NCBI GenBank assembly: GCA_018821535.1
Contig: JAHJLV010000041.1
Coordinates: forward strand, 62,001-126,000
DNA: 64,000 nt
Direction: 5' to 3'
DNA from: Pseudomonadota bacterium
GTDB taxonomy: Bacteria > Desulfobacterota > Desulfobacteria > Desulfobacterales > Desulfobacteraceae
The notes beneath the pieces were generated by a model that was given only the letters and a program-made list of their open reading frames with translations, did not search any database and was not told the origin of the DNA. Every line of letters starts with the position of its first letter. The first letter of the stretch is position 1. The position numbers and the translations under genes are program-made. Shown piece after piece: positions 18,149 through 25,882 of the stretch.

Positions 18149-18901
18149 ATGGAAACAGAAAATATGACAGTTGAGACTATGCCTGTGGCCATTGTTACAG
18201 GCGGTGGAACCGGTATTGGTGCGGCATGCGTTAAAATATTGTCCCAGGAAGGCTTCAGGGTGGGCATTCATTACAGTAAAAGTGAAGCCCAGGCGCAAAC
18301 GGTTCTGGATGAGATCCAGGGCAAGGGGTTTTTGATCCAGGCCGATCTTGCCCATGAAGACCAGGTGGAAAGCATGGTGCAGAAAATCAAGGAAGTGGCA
18401 GGGCAGGTGGATGTTCTGGTCAATAATGCCGGAATGACCATTAATGAACCCATCCTGACCATGAAAATGGAAAATTTTGACAGACAGCGTTCCCTGACAC
18501 GGGGGGCCTGGTATTTGACCAAGCGGGTGTTGCGCTTGTTCATGTTCAGAAAATCAAAGGGAAGAATTATTAATATCTCCAGTGTGGTGGGGCATACCGG
18601 AAATGCCGGACAGATTCCTTACACCATGGAAAAAGCAAGCCTGGATGCCATGACAAAATCATTGGCAAAAGAGCTGTGGGGAAGAAACATCCTTGTAAAT
18701 TCAGTTGCTCCCGGATTTATTGATACAAAAATGACCCATGAACTGGACGGGCAGATCAAGGAAACCATCATGAAGACCATTCCTCTGGAGCGTATGGGAA
18801 CGCCGGAGGAAGTGGCGCAGGTTGTGGGTTTTCTGGCTGTGAAAGGCACCTATATCAATGGAACCGTGATCCATGTCAATGGAGGGATGTACGGTGGCTG
18901 A
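18149..18901 (+). CDS. fabG: FabG-like 3-oxoacyl-ACP reductase
   Basis: A 250-residue SDR with the NADPH-binding VTGGGTGIGAACVK at the N-terminus, VLVNNAGMT in the middle, and catalytic Ser145, Tyr158 and Lys162 (YTMEK). The C-terminus NGTVIHVNGGMYGG is standard. One oddity: by eye, the usual catalytic-tetrad Asn (in the segment normally reading NLTG) is replaced by Ser at about residue 115 (RSLTRGAWYLTK). The gene follows the dehydratase by three bases and overlaps the next gene by eight. It reduces 3-oxoacyl-ACP in the elongation cycle. Confidence 0.88.
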   Translation: METENMTVETMPVAIVTGGGTGIGAACVKILSQEGFRVGIHYSKSEAQAQTVLDEIQGKGFLIQADLAHEDQVESMVQKIKEVAGQVDVLVNNAGMTINEPILTMKMENFDRQRSLTRGAWYLTKRVLRLFMFRKSKGRIINISSVVGHTGNAGQIPYTMEKASLDAMTKSLAKELWGRNILVNSVAPGFIDTKMTHELDGQIKETIMKTIPLERMGTPEEVAQVVGFLAVKGTYINGTVIHVNGGMYGG

Positions 18902-19352
18902 TAAACAAAACATTCGCAAAATTCTGGATATTGTTCCCCAAAAGCCGCCATTCAGGTTCATTGATGACATCCTGGAAATCGATGAAAATAAAATTACAGC
19001 GGTATATCGGTTCCGGGAGGATGAAGATTTTTACAAGGGGCATTTCCCCGGTCAGCCCATAACGCCCGGTGTTATCCTGATTGAGACCATGGCCCAGGCC
19101 AGTGTGGTTGCCATGGGCATCCATCTTCTGCTGTGCCAGGGGCTTTGTGAGGATGAAATCCGGCAGATTGTCGCCTTGTTCACCTGTGCGGACAAGGTGG
19201 AATTCAATGGTTTGGTTATGCCCGGGGAAAAAGTGATTATACGCGGAGAAAAGATATATTTTCGGCGGGGTGTGCTTAAGGCTATGGCATCGCTGGAACG
19301 TGAGAACGGCGAGTTGATCTGTTCAGGGATTCTGGCAGGTGCCAGAGGCTGA
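18894..19352 (+). CDS. FabZ-like 3-hydroxyacyl-ACP dehydratase
   Basis: A hot-dog dehydratase of 152 aa. The catalytic His is in YKGHFPGQPITPG and the Glu in LIETMAQ, the FabZ arrangement. The opening ILDIVPQKPPFRFID matches the FabZ N-terminal motif (usually LPHRYPFLLVD). I choose the GTG at 18894, because GGAGGG at 18881-18886 sits correctly before it; ATG 18873 would have no such site. The gene overlaps fabG by eight bases (translational coupling). Together with the FabA-like gene it gives the cluster two dehydratases, perhaps for different chain lengths. Confidence 0.85.
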   Translation: MADKQNIRKILDIVPQKPPFRFIDDILEIDENKITAVYRFREDEDFYKGHFPGQPITPGVILIETMAQASVVAMGIHLLLCQGLCEDEIRQIVALFTCADKVEFNGLVMPGEKVIIRGEKIYFRRGVLKAMASLERENGELICSGILAGARG

Positions 19353-19387
19353 AATCACTGCGTGTAAAAAAAACAGGAAAAAAGATT

Positions 19388-20665
19388 ATGAGAAACAGAG
19401 TGGTTATTACCGGAATAGGCGTGGTCAGTCCGAACGGAACAGGCATTGATGCATTTGAAAAAGCCCTGCGGCAGGGCCGGTCCGGCATCCGGTTTATCCC
19501 TGAACTGGAAGAACTCAAATTTGGCTGCAGGATCGCAGGTGTCCCCCAGGGCGTAAAGCAGGCCTATGAAACCTATTTTAAATGTTCAGATTCAAATTTT
19601 CAAGAAGGCAATATTGAATATGCACTGGTGGCTGCTGCTGAAGCCTGGCTGGATGCGGGGTTGACGCTGCCCGACGAGGATGCGGTTGCAGACTGGGATA
19701 CGGGCACGATTTTTGGCTGTGGCATCTGTGATATGGGAACCATTGGTCAAAAACTGGTTCCCATGGTCAATGACGGTCAGACACGGCGCCTGGGGTCCAT
19801 GGTCGTTGAACGGGTGATGGGAAGCGGTATCAGCGCCCATGTGGCAGGGCTTCTGGCCCTGGGCAATCAGGTCACCTCAAATTCATCAGCCTGCAGCACA
19901 GGAACCGAGGCTGTGATTGATGCCGCCTGGAAAATCCGTACAGGGCGTGCCAGGAGGATGGTGGCCGGCGGTGCCGAGGGCGCATCTGCCTATACCTGGA
20001 GCGGATTTGATTCCATGCGTGTGCTGTCCCGAAAATTTAACGAAACCCCTGAAAAAGGCTCCCGTCCCATGAGCGCATCTGCCTGCGGTTTTGTCCCCGG
20101 CGCAGGTGCAGGGGCTCTGATTCTGGAGGATCTGGATTTGGCCCTTGAACGGAATGCCCGAATTTACGGGGAAATCAAAGGGGGAATGATCAATTGCGGG
20201 GGTCAGCGCCAGGGCGGGTCCATGACAGCCCCGAACCCCGAAGGCGTGAAGCGCTGTATTAAAGGTGCGCTGGCTGATGCAGGAGTTGACGCAGATGAGA
20301 TTGATGCTGTGAATGGCCATTTAACCGCCACTTTTGCTGATCCGGGAGAAGTCCGGAACTGGGCCCAGGCGCTTGATCGCAATCCTTCGGAGCTTCCGAT
20401 GATCCACTCCACAAAATCCATGATTGGTCACTGCCTTGGCGCTGCCGGGGCCATTGAGTCTGTGGCGGCTGTACTGGAACTTCACAAGGGATTTATTCAT
20501 CCATCCATCAACTGCGAAGACCTTCATCCGGATATTGTGCCGTATGAAAACTGCATTGTCAGGGATTGCAGGCAGATGCCTGAGCTTAAAACGATTGCCA
20601 AGGCCAGTTTCGGTTTTGGAGATGTCAACAGTTGTCTCATTATTCAAAAATGGGACAATCCATAA
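19388..20665 (+). CDS. Beta-ketoacyl-ACP synthase II-like (KAS I/II fold)
   Basis: A thiolase-fold condensing enzyme of 425 aa. The Cys-His-His triad is intact: Cys169 in NSSACSTGTEA, His311 in NGHLTATFADPGE and His348 in STKSMIGHCLGAAGA. The first His motif departs from the common NAHGTST, reading HLT, which hints at a specialised subgroup. N-terminus VVITGIGVVSPNGTG is typical. It extends acyl-ACP with malonyl-ACP. The neighbouring ACP gene starts 16 bases downstream, so the enzyme probably works with that carrier. The frame also contains no CLF-like partner, arguing against a type II polyketide system. Confidence 0.85.
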   Translation: MRNRVVITGIGVVSPNGTGIDAFEKALRQGRSGIRFIPELEELKFGCRIAGVPQGVKQAYETYFKCSDSNFQEGNIEYALVAAAEAWLDAGLTLPDEDAVADWDTGTIFGCGICDMGTIGQKLVPMVNDGQTRRLGSMVVERVMGSGISAHVAGLLALGNQVTSNSSACSTGTEAVIDAAWKIRTGRARRMVAGGAEGASAYTWSGFDSMRVLSRKFNETPEKGSRPMSASACGFVPGAGAGALILEDLDLALERNARIYGEIKGGMINCGGQRQGGSMTAPNPEGVKRCIKGALADAGVDADEIDAVNGHLTATFADPGEVRNWAQALDRNPSELPMIHSTKSMIGHCLGAAGAIESVAAVLELHKGFIHPSINCEDLHPDIVPYENCIVRDCRQMPELKTIAKASFGFGDVNSCLIIQKWDNP

Positions 20666-20681
20666 TAACGAGGAGATGAAC

Positions 20682-20936
20682 ATGAACAAAGAAGAAATTT
20701 TTGAAAAAGTTGTTGAAATTATAAAAGAATTTGTAAAAGAAAAATCAAAGCTTGAAAATGTTACCATGGATACCACCATTATCAATGATCTCAAGGTCAA
20801 TTCAGCCCGCCTGATGGATATCATTATTGAAGCTGAAGATGCCTTTGATATCGAGATTGACGATGATGACGCAGATCAGATCAAAACCGTCGGAGATGCG
20901 GTCAATATTGTTGCCAGAAAACTGGGTGCTGCCTGA
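20682..20936 (+). CDS. Acyl carrier protein with divergent attachment motif
   Basis: An acidic, helical 84-residue carrier protein. Helix I (IFEKVVEIIKEFVKE), the loop with TTIINDLKVNSARLMDIII and the acidic helix III region (AFDIEIDDDDADQIKTVGDA) match ACP. The pantetheine Ser would be Ser41, but the usual DSL reads NSA: the preceding Asp is Asn40 and the Leu is Ala. Start at ATG 20682 follows CGAGGAG. A ketosynthase precedes it and a phosphopantetheinyl transferase lies two genes downstream, supporting a dedicated carrier. The unusual motif may tune recognition by that transferase. Confidence 0.85.
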   Translation: MNKEEIFEKVVEIIKEFVKEKSKLENVTMDTTIINDLKVNSARLMDIIIEAEDAFDIEIDDDDADQIKTVGDAVNIVARKLGAA

Positions 20937-20939
20937 TCC

Positions 20940-21680
20940 ATGACATTCAGAGCAAAAACTTTTTTTTATTTTCAGTATAGCGTGGGACGATTGGCCGTAT
21001 TTCTGACAATCCCTCTCATTGTTATGGCGATCTGGCTGTTCAGGTATAAAATATGTGAGGTGGATCAGGTCAGAAAAAAGGTGGCACAGCTTTTTGAAGC
21101 GCACAAAGGCCCCTGGCTGATCTGCCCCAACCACCTGACCATGATTGATTCTGCCATTTTGGCCTATGCCATGATCAACCCTGTGAAATATATATTTCAG
21201 TACCGTCTTTTGCCCTGGAATATGCCCGAGCGGATGAATTATTCAGGGAATATATTTGTCGTGCTCATCTGCTATCTGATGAAATGCATTCCGGTGGTTC
21301 GCGGCGGGGACAGGGGAGGAATCCGGAATGTCTTAGGCAAATGCCGTTATCTGATGAATCGAAAACAGAATCTGATGATCTTTCCCGAAGGCACAAGATC
21401 CCGTGACGGACGGGTAAAAACCATTGATTTCCCCTATAGTTCCGGCCGTCTTTTTTTAACGGTGCCTGGTGCCCGGGTCATGTGCATTTATTTTCGGGGA
21501 AAAAATCAGGAGACATTCAGCGGCATACCCAGTTACAAGGAACGGTTTTTTATGGCAGTGGAAGAAATTTTTCCCCAGACCAGCCTGAAGGGACTCAGGG
21601 CCCAGAGAGATATTTCATACCAGATTATAAAGCATCTGTCCGGAATGGAGGACGCCTATTTTGCTGCATGTGGGAAATGA
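20940..21680 (+). CDS. Lysophospholipid acyltransferase family protein (PlsC-like)
   Basis: A membrane-associated acyltransferase of 246 aa. The HX4D motif is NHLTMID (His65, Asp70) and the glycerol-phosphate binding block is FPEGTRSRDG (from residue 148). A hydrophobic N-terminal helix (LAVFLTIPLIVMAIWLF) anchors it to the membrane. It would transfer an acyl chain, plausibly one made on the cluster ACP, to a lysophospholipid or another acceptor. The gene follows the ACP by three bases and overlaps the transferase gene downstream. The acceptor cannot be inferred. Confidence 0.82.
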   Translation: MTFRAKTFFYFQYSVGRLAVFLTIPLIVMAIWLFRYKICEVDQVRKKVAQLFEAHKGPWLICPNHLTMIDSAILAYAMINPVKYIFQYRLLPWNMPERMNYSGNIFVVLICYLMKCIPVVRGGDRGGIRNVLGKCRYLMNRKQNLMIFPEGTRSRDGRVKTIDFPYSSGRLFLTVPGARVMCIYFRGKNQETFSGIPSYKERFFMAVEEIFPQTSLKGLRAQRDISYQIIKHLSGMEDAYFAACGK

Positions 21681-22308
21681 TATCGTGGATCTTTGCACAA
21701 AGGGAACAATTGGTCGTTCAAAGGATCTGCGGTTTGTGGACCGGATTTTGACAGACATAGAAAAAAAACATGTTCTTGGCTGTCAAAAATCACCGGACAC
21801 GCTTTTGTGGGCGTTCTGGGCTGCCAAAGAAACAGCGTACAAGGCGATGAACAAATCCTTTCCTGACATCAGTTCTGCGCCGCGGCGATATGCTGTGACC
21901 CTGGATAATCCATCCTTGAAATCAAGGATGTTCGGATGCGTGAAAACCCCTGCAGGGGTTGTGGCAATATCCATTTTTATCCAGAAAACCCATGTTCACT
22001 GCATCGGCACCACTGGAAATTTTACAGCACTGAGCCGCGTGATTTTCGGCGCAGAAAAAATGGATACAAAAGCTCAAACACAGCTTTGTGAACAACAGTC
22101 CATGCAGGTAAGACGCTTTGCAAAACAAAAGATCGCCCACTGTTTGAATCTGGATACCTGCAATATGGATATCCTGCGCAGCGGGCATAAAAAAGACCCT
22201 GGCCCGCCAGTTATACGGTTTAACAATCAGGAATCCTTCATGGATATCAGTTTAAGTCATCACGGCCGGTATGTGGCATTTGCAGTTCAGGACGTAAAAA
22301 AGGAGTAA
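21661..22308 (+). CDS. 4'-phosphopantetheinyl transferase superfamily protein
   Basis: Activates carrier proteins by transferring phosphopantetheine from CoA. The 215-aa protein has the magnesium-binding VGNDIVDL at the N-terminus and the WAAKETAYKAMNK block (the WxxKEAxxK signature) around residue 60. A second half with ISLSHHGRYVAFAV follows. I accept the TTG at 21661 as start, which overlaps the acyltransferase gene by 20 bases; a GTG at 21670 is an alternative. Its presence beside a divergent ACP supports a cluster-specific carrier system. Confidence 0.82.
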   Translation: MLHVGNDIVDLCTKGTIGRSKDLRFVDRILTDIEKKHVLGCQKSPDTLLWAFWAAKETAYKAMNKSFPDISSAPRRYAVTLDNPSLKSRMFGCVKTPAGVVAISIFIQKTHVHCIGTTGNFTALSRVIFGAEKMDTKAQTQLCEQQSMQVRRFAKQKIAHCLNLDTCNMDILRSGHKKDPGPPVIRFNNQESFMDISLSHHGRYVAFAVQDVKKE

Positions 22309-22312
22309 AATT

Positions 22313-23455
22313 TTGAACGATACAAACGCAGTATTCCCTGAAATTGTTATCAGCGGAACCGGTATGTGGACCGCCCCTTATGTGATTACCAATGAGGAAC
22401 TGGTCGACAGCTATAATCGATGGGCGCAAAAATATAATACCGAAAATGCCCGGGCCATTGCGGATGGTCAAATGGAAGAAAAACCGTTATCCAGCGTCCG
22501 GTTTATTGAAAAATCATCGGGCATCAATGCCCGGTATGTATATTCCAAGGAAGGTATTCTGGATATTGACCGCATGCGGCCAAAATTTGCAGAACGAACA
22601 GAAGATGAATTGAGCAATCAGGCTGAAATCGCTGTTGCAGCTGCCCGAAACGCTATGGCCGCTGCCGGAAAAACCGCAGCTGACATTGATGCGGTGATTG
22701 TATCTGCGGCATATACCCAACGGTCATATCCGGCCATTGCCATTGAAGTGCAAAAGGAACTGGGCATAGACGGGTTCGGGTTTGATATGCTCATGGCCTG
22801 CTCGGCAGCCACGTTTGGACTTCACAGGGCCTACGACAGTCTTATGGCAGGCACGGCCCGATGTGTTCTGGCGATCAATCCGGAGCTGGTCACTCCCCAG
22901 GTCAATTACTGTGACAGGGATTCTCATTTTATTTTCGGGGATGTCAGCACCGCTGTTATTATGGAGCGCAGGGAAACCTGCACCGCCCCAAATTGTTTTA
23001 CGGTATTGAGCACAAAGGCCTATACCTCGTTTTCCAATACGATCCGTTCCAATTTCGGGCACATGTCCCGGGCCACAGATGCAGATCCCTACGGGTGGGA
23101 CAAACTGTTTCATCAGGCCGGGCGTCAGGTGTTCAACGAGGTCAGCCCGGTGGCGGCTGAACATATCCGCAAGCATCTGGCCAGTCATGATATCACGCCC
23201 CAGGCAGTCAAGCGCTACTGGCTGCATCAGGCCAATATCAACATGAACAAGATGGTGATCAAATATCTTTTAGATGATGCACTGACCCCGGATAAAACCC
23301 CCACAATTCTGGACCGCTATGCCAATACAGCATCTGCAGGTTCCATTATTGCCTTTCACAAGCACAACACAGATTTTTCAACAGGCGACATCGGTGTGAT
23401 CTGTTCCTTCGGGGCAGGGTATTCCGTGGGAAGTCTTGTGCTGCAGAAAATATGA
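22313..23455 (+). CDS. Beta-ketoacyl-ACP synthase III family protein
   Basis: A FabH-like condensing enzyme, 380 aa, longer than the roughly 320 aa of standard FabH. The triad is Cys163 (MLMACSAATFG), His305 (WLHQANINMN) and Asn338 (YANTASAGS). It would start chains from an acyl-CoA, or a CoA-linked special primer. The start is TTG after AAGGAG, three bases after the previous stop. It is the last gene of the lipid cluster; a hairpin follows. The extra length and divergent N-terminus leave primer specificity open. Confidence 0.85.
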   Translation: MNDTNAVFPEIVISGTGMWTAPYVITNEELVDSYNRWAQKYNTENARAIADGQMEEKPLSSVRFIEKSSGINARYVYSKEGILDIDRMRPKFAERTEDELSNQAEIAVAAARNAMAAAGKTAADIDAVIVSAAYTQRSYPAIAIEVQKELGIDGFGFDMLMACSAATFGLHRAYDSLMAGTARCVLAINPELVTPQVNYCDRDSHFIFGDVSTAVIMERRETCTAPNCFTVLSTKAYTSFSNTIRSNFGHMSRATDADPYGWDKLFHQAGRQVFNEVSPVAAEHIRKHLASHDITPQAVKRYWLHQANINMNKMVIKYLLDDALTPDKTPTILDRYANTASAGSIIAFHKHNTDFSTGDIGVICSFGAGYSVGSLVLQKI

Positions 23456-23458
23456 AAT

Positions 23459-23484
23459 GATGCCGGAAAATCATTTCCGGCATC
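23459..23484. terminator. Hairpin between convergent genes
   Basis: GATGCCGGAAA and TTTCCGGCATC pair perfectly over 11 bases around a short loop, immediately after the KAS III stop and before the end of the opposing PEP-CTERM gene. There is no T-run, so it may act as a bidirectional or factor-assisted terminator. Confidence 0.55.
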
Positions 23485-23514
23485 ATCTCATAAATGATTA
23501 GGATCACTCAGAAT

Positions 23515-24150
23515 TTATTTTTTCCTCAAGGTTATCAGGCCGGTCAGGCTGATGAAAAGAAAGAATATCGAACCTGGCAGCGGAACAGCGCTTGCCTGGT
23601 TCAGGGTGGCAAGATCCACCGGAAGCGCATTGCCATCCAGAACATAAAACTGGTTTGTCATCACATCATCCAGGACTCCGCCCTGATCAAAATCCCATAA
23701 GGTCAGAACACAGGCATCCGTGCTGTTAAGAACCGTAATATCAAAAGAAAATAAAAGCAGATCATCCCCGGCAACGTTTGTGCCGAAAAAGGCAAGTCCC
23801 TGTGCAGATAAAAAACCGGCCTGAATATCGGGCTGGTCAATATACAATGGCCAGTCAGAACGATTGACCTGAATGTTTGAGGCATTCAGGTTGTCTCCGT
23901 AATTCAGCAGAAGCGACCAGCCGATCAGCCCATTGCCCGGTTCAAGTCCGGAGATTAAAATATCCACCAGGACAGATTGCCCGTCCGGCAGGTTTAGATT
24001 GGTATCTGTATCATATTCGCCTTGCAAAAGACCTGAATCTCCGCCATAAAAATCAATGTCAAAATAGGGTACGGCAATGGCTGTGCCAATGCATGCCGCA
24101 CTTAAAAACACCCCCATGGTAATGCCGGCTAAAATTTTTGCTATTTTCAT
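23515..24150 (-). CDS. PEP-CTERM-type surface protein with cohesin-like domain
   Basis: A 211-residue exported protein. It has a Sec signal peptide (cleavage after AIA near residue 26) and a C-terminal sorting signal: VPLPG, a hydrophobic helix (SIFFLFISLTGLITL) and terminal RKK. This is the VPLPG variant of the PEP-CTERM signal processed by exosortases, which are not encoded in this window. The middle is all-beta; GQSVLVDILISGLEPG, GWSLLLNYGDNLN and LLLFSFDITVLN resemble strands of cohesin-like domains (GDxVxVPV, GFQFTLxYDxxxL, LxxITFxV). That assignment is by eye only. The upstream neighbour carries dockerin repeats, which makes a binding pair plausible. Confidence 0.75.
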   Translation of the reverse strand: MKIAKILAGITMGVFLSAACIGTAIAVPYFDIDFYGGDSGLLQGEYDTDTNLNLPDGQSVLVDILISGLEPGNGLIGWSLLLNYGDNLNASNIQVNRSDWPLYIDQPDIQAGFLSAQGLAFFGTNVAGDDLLLFSFDITVLNSTDACVLTLWDFDQGGVLDDVMTNQFYVLDGNALPVDLATLNQASAVPLPGSIFFLFISLTGLITLRKK

Positions 24151-24192
24151 TGTGTGCTCCTTGTTTTTTTAAAAAAAACTTTCTGTATGGGT

Positions 24193-24963
24193 TCAACGAC
24201 AGTCTGACCGCCCCCAGTCTGCGCCGAACAGCTGCCAGTCATTGATATCGCATCTGCCGTCCCGGTTGATATCGCATTCGCAGATATCCTGTGATCCTGT
24301 ACAGTCGGTTCTTCCCCAGTCCTGACCGAACAGTGCCCAGTCATTTAAATCACAGTTCTGATCCCGGTTGAGGTCGCATCCGCACAGATTGCTGTTGTCA
24401 ATTATTACATTATCAATTAAAAGTGCCTGTGAATTGGGCACTGAGGCCAGTCTCAAGGTGTCGAAAACAACTCCGCTGACGGACAGGGTGAAGGCATTGC
24501 CCGTACCCGCATCAATGGGCATGGCAACGCTGTCCACAACCACTCCGTTTTTCAGTGCTTCCAGTGTCAAGGTATTATTATACCCAAGCAGGGTGGCTGC
24601 GGTGAACACCTGAACACTTGCGTTGTCTGCGTCACGGCCGGTAGTCATGAATATTTCCTTGACAGCGCCATATCCTGCAGCCGCACCCGGGGAATAGCTT
24701 GTGGCGGTCAAGGCGTTTGGCGCAGAAAAGTTCGGGTTTGTAATCGTCTGCTCTGCATGTTCAATGACAAAGACATTCTCAAGCCCTGGCTGGCCGTTAT
24801 CAAGCCCATAAAAGGTAATTCCGCCATCAACCACTTCATTGCCGATGATTCCTTCTGATAAGCTGTCAAAACTTGCGGTTTGGGCCCATAAAACAACGGG
24901 TAAAACCAAAAGACACCCAATCATTGCGATGCTGCTGAGATTTTTTTTCCTGTCTGTATTCAT
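24193..24963 (-). CDS. Secreted protein with C-terminal dockerin-type repeats
   Basis: 256 residues: a signal peptide (SIAMIGCLLVLPVVLWAQ), a beta-rich domain of about 170 residues of the carbohydrate-binding or lectin-like kind (unassigned), then two Cys-bracketed EF-hand-like repeats of about 31 residues: CDLNRDQNCDLNDWALFGQD and CDINRDGRCDINDWQLFGAD. Their DxNxDxxCDxxDW spacing matches dockerin type I loops as found in many environmental bacteria, where they are not always linked to cellulosomes. The repeats are also visible as a direct repeat in the DNA. Genes on both sides encode secreted proteins in the same orientation; together they look like a small surface assembly. Confidence 0.75.
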   Translation of the reverse strand: MNTDRKKNLSSIAMIGCLLVLPVVLWAQTASFDSLSEGIIGNEVVDGGITFYGLDNGQPGLENVFVIEHAEQTITNPNFSAPNALTATSYSPGAAAGYGAVKEIFMTTGRDADNASVQVFTAATLLGYNNTLTLEALKNGVVVDSVAMPIDAGTGNAFTLSVSGVVFDTLRLASVPNSQALLIDNVIIDNSNLCGCDLNRDQNCDLNDWALFGQDWGRTDCTGSQDICECDINRDGRCDINDWQLFGADWGRSDCR

Positions 24964-24980
24964 TTGTTTTCCTCCTCGTA

Positions 24981-25355
24981 TTAATCTGCAGATGGCGTGT
25001 AGGCGATTTCGTTTGAATCTCCGCTCTGGGCAGATCCCTCATAGGCACGTACGATCATATAATAGGTATTTCCAGGCACCAGTCCTTCAACCCTGCAGCT
25101 TGTTGTTGCCGCGATCAGGGCAGGCGCGCTGTAATTGTAAGTATCACCGGCAAGGCGAATAAAGAGCATATAGCCTTCTGGGCCAGGCTCATTGGGATCC
25201 CATGCCAGGGTCACCGATGCCGCGGATGCGCTGCCTGCAATTAAAACAGCCATAAAAAAGGCAATCAGAAAAATGGATTTTTTTGCCGGACGTGTTGTTT
25301 TTTGTTGATTTGGCAGATCCGGATGGGATCTGTAAAAAAAACGATTACAGAACAT
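24981..25355 (-). CDS. Secreted single fibronectin type III domain protein
   Basis: 124 residues with a long, basic N-region and a signal peptide (IFLIAFFMAVLIAGSASAA). One FN3-like domain follows (SVTLAWDPNEPGPEGYMLFI ... GLVPGNTYYMIVRAYE ... SNEIAYTPS). The start ATG follows AAGGAG at normal spacing. FN3 modules act as spacers or adhesion elements; alone, one cannot assign a function. It is the promoter-proximal gene of the three secreted proteins, only 17 bases from the dockerin gene, which suggests one transcript. Confidence 0.72.
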   Translation of the reverse strand: MFCNRFFYRSHPDLPNQQKTTRPAKKSIFLIAFFMAVLIAGSASAASVTLAWDPNEPGPEGYMLFIRLAGDTYNYSAPALIAATTSCRVEGLVPGNTYYMIVRAYEGSAQSGDSNEIAYTPSAD

Positions 25356-25882
25356 AGACCAATCTCCTTTATTAATGATAATGGGTTGGGTGCTGTAACG
25401 AAAAAATTTTGTTTTCCCAGGGATTTTTTGTTACAGACCTTGAATGCCGAGAACATAGCAAAAGGTGTGCCTTTTGTTATCCAAGCTCATAACACATTGA
25501 TTTTAAATGTTAATTGCAAGTTTTTAAAGGGCATGCCTAATTGAATTGATAAAGCACATGTTGGATAAATCCTGCAGTCTGCAAAGGGTTTTTTAAAAAA
25601 AATATTGAACAGACCAGGATATGCTTTGCTGCAGCTGGGTTTGGATTTAAATGGCAGGGGTGAAGGAAAAACCCTTCTCATCGGGAAAATGAAAATTTTA
25701 AGCTGTATTTTTTTAAAATAGAAAACCTTTTGACAGGTTTTTTATAAAACAGTATTCTATATTCTCATTTCGATATAATGTAAAATGGTTCAACAATAAT
25801 TTAAAAAACCAGGAATTTAAAAATCAGATTTCAAAAATAATTGCCAGTCAAATTTTAAACTTTATGAATTGCGGGGTTAAAA
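25356..25882. other. Divergent intergenic region, no gene seen
   Basis: About 530 A/T-rich bases separate the divergently transcribed FN3 gene and the redox operon. The short frames inside have no supporting motif or ribosome binding site. It must hold the promoters of both units; only the plus-strand promoter at 25730-25758 is convincing. Confidence 0.6.
25730..25758 (+). promoter_or_regulatory. Candidate sigma-70 promoter of the redox operon
   Basis: TTGACA (25730-25735), a 17-base spacer, then TATTCT (25753-25758), about 125 bases upstream of the first gene. Confidence 0.5.

Noticed and set aside
20424..20681. N-terminal extension of the ACP
   Set aside because: This portion reads through the ketosynthase gene in another frame; the ACP fold and ribosome binding site begin at 20682.
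25302..25544. 80-residue plus-strand frame in the divergent intergenic region
   Set aside because: Overlaps the start of the well-supported FN3 gene on the other strand and has no start signal.
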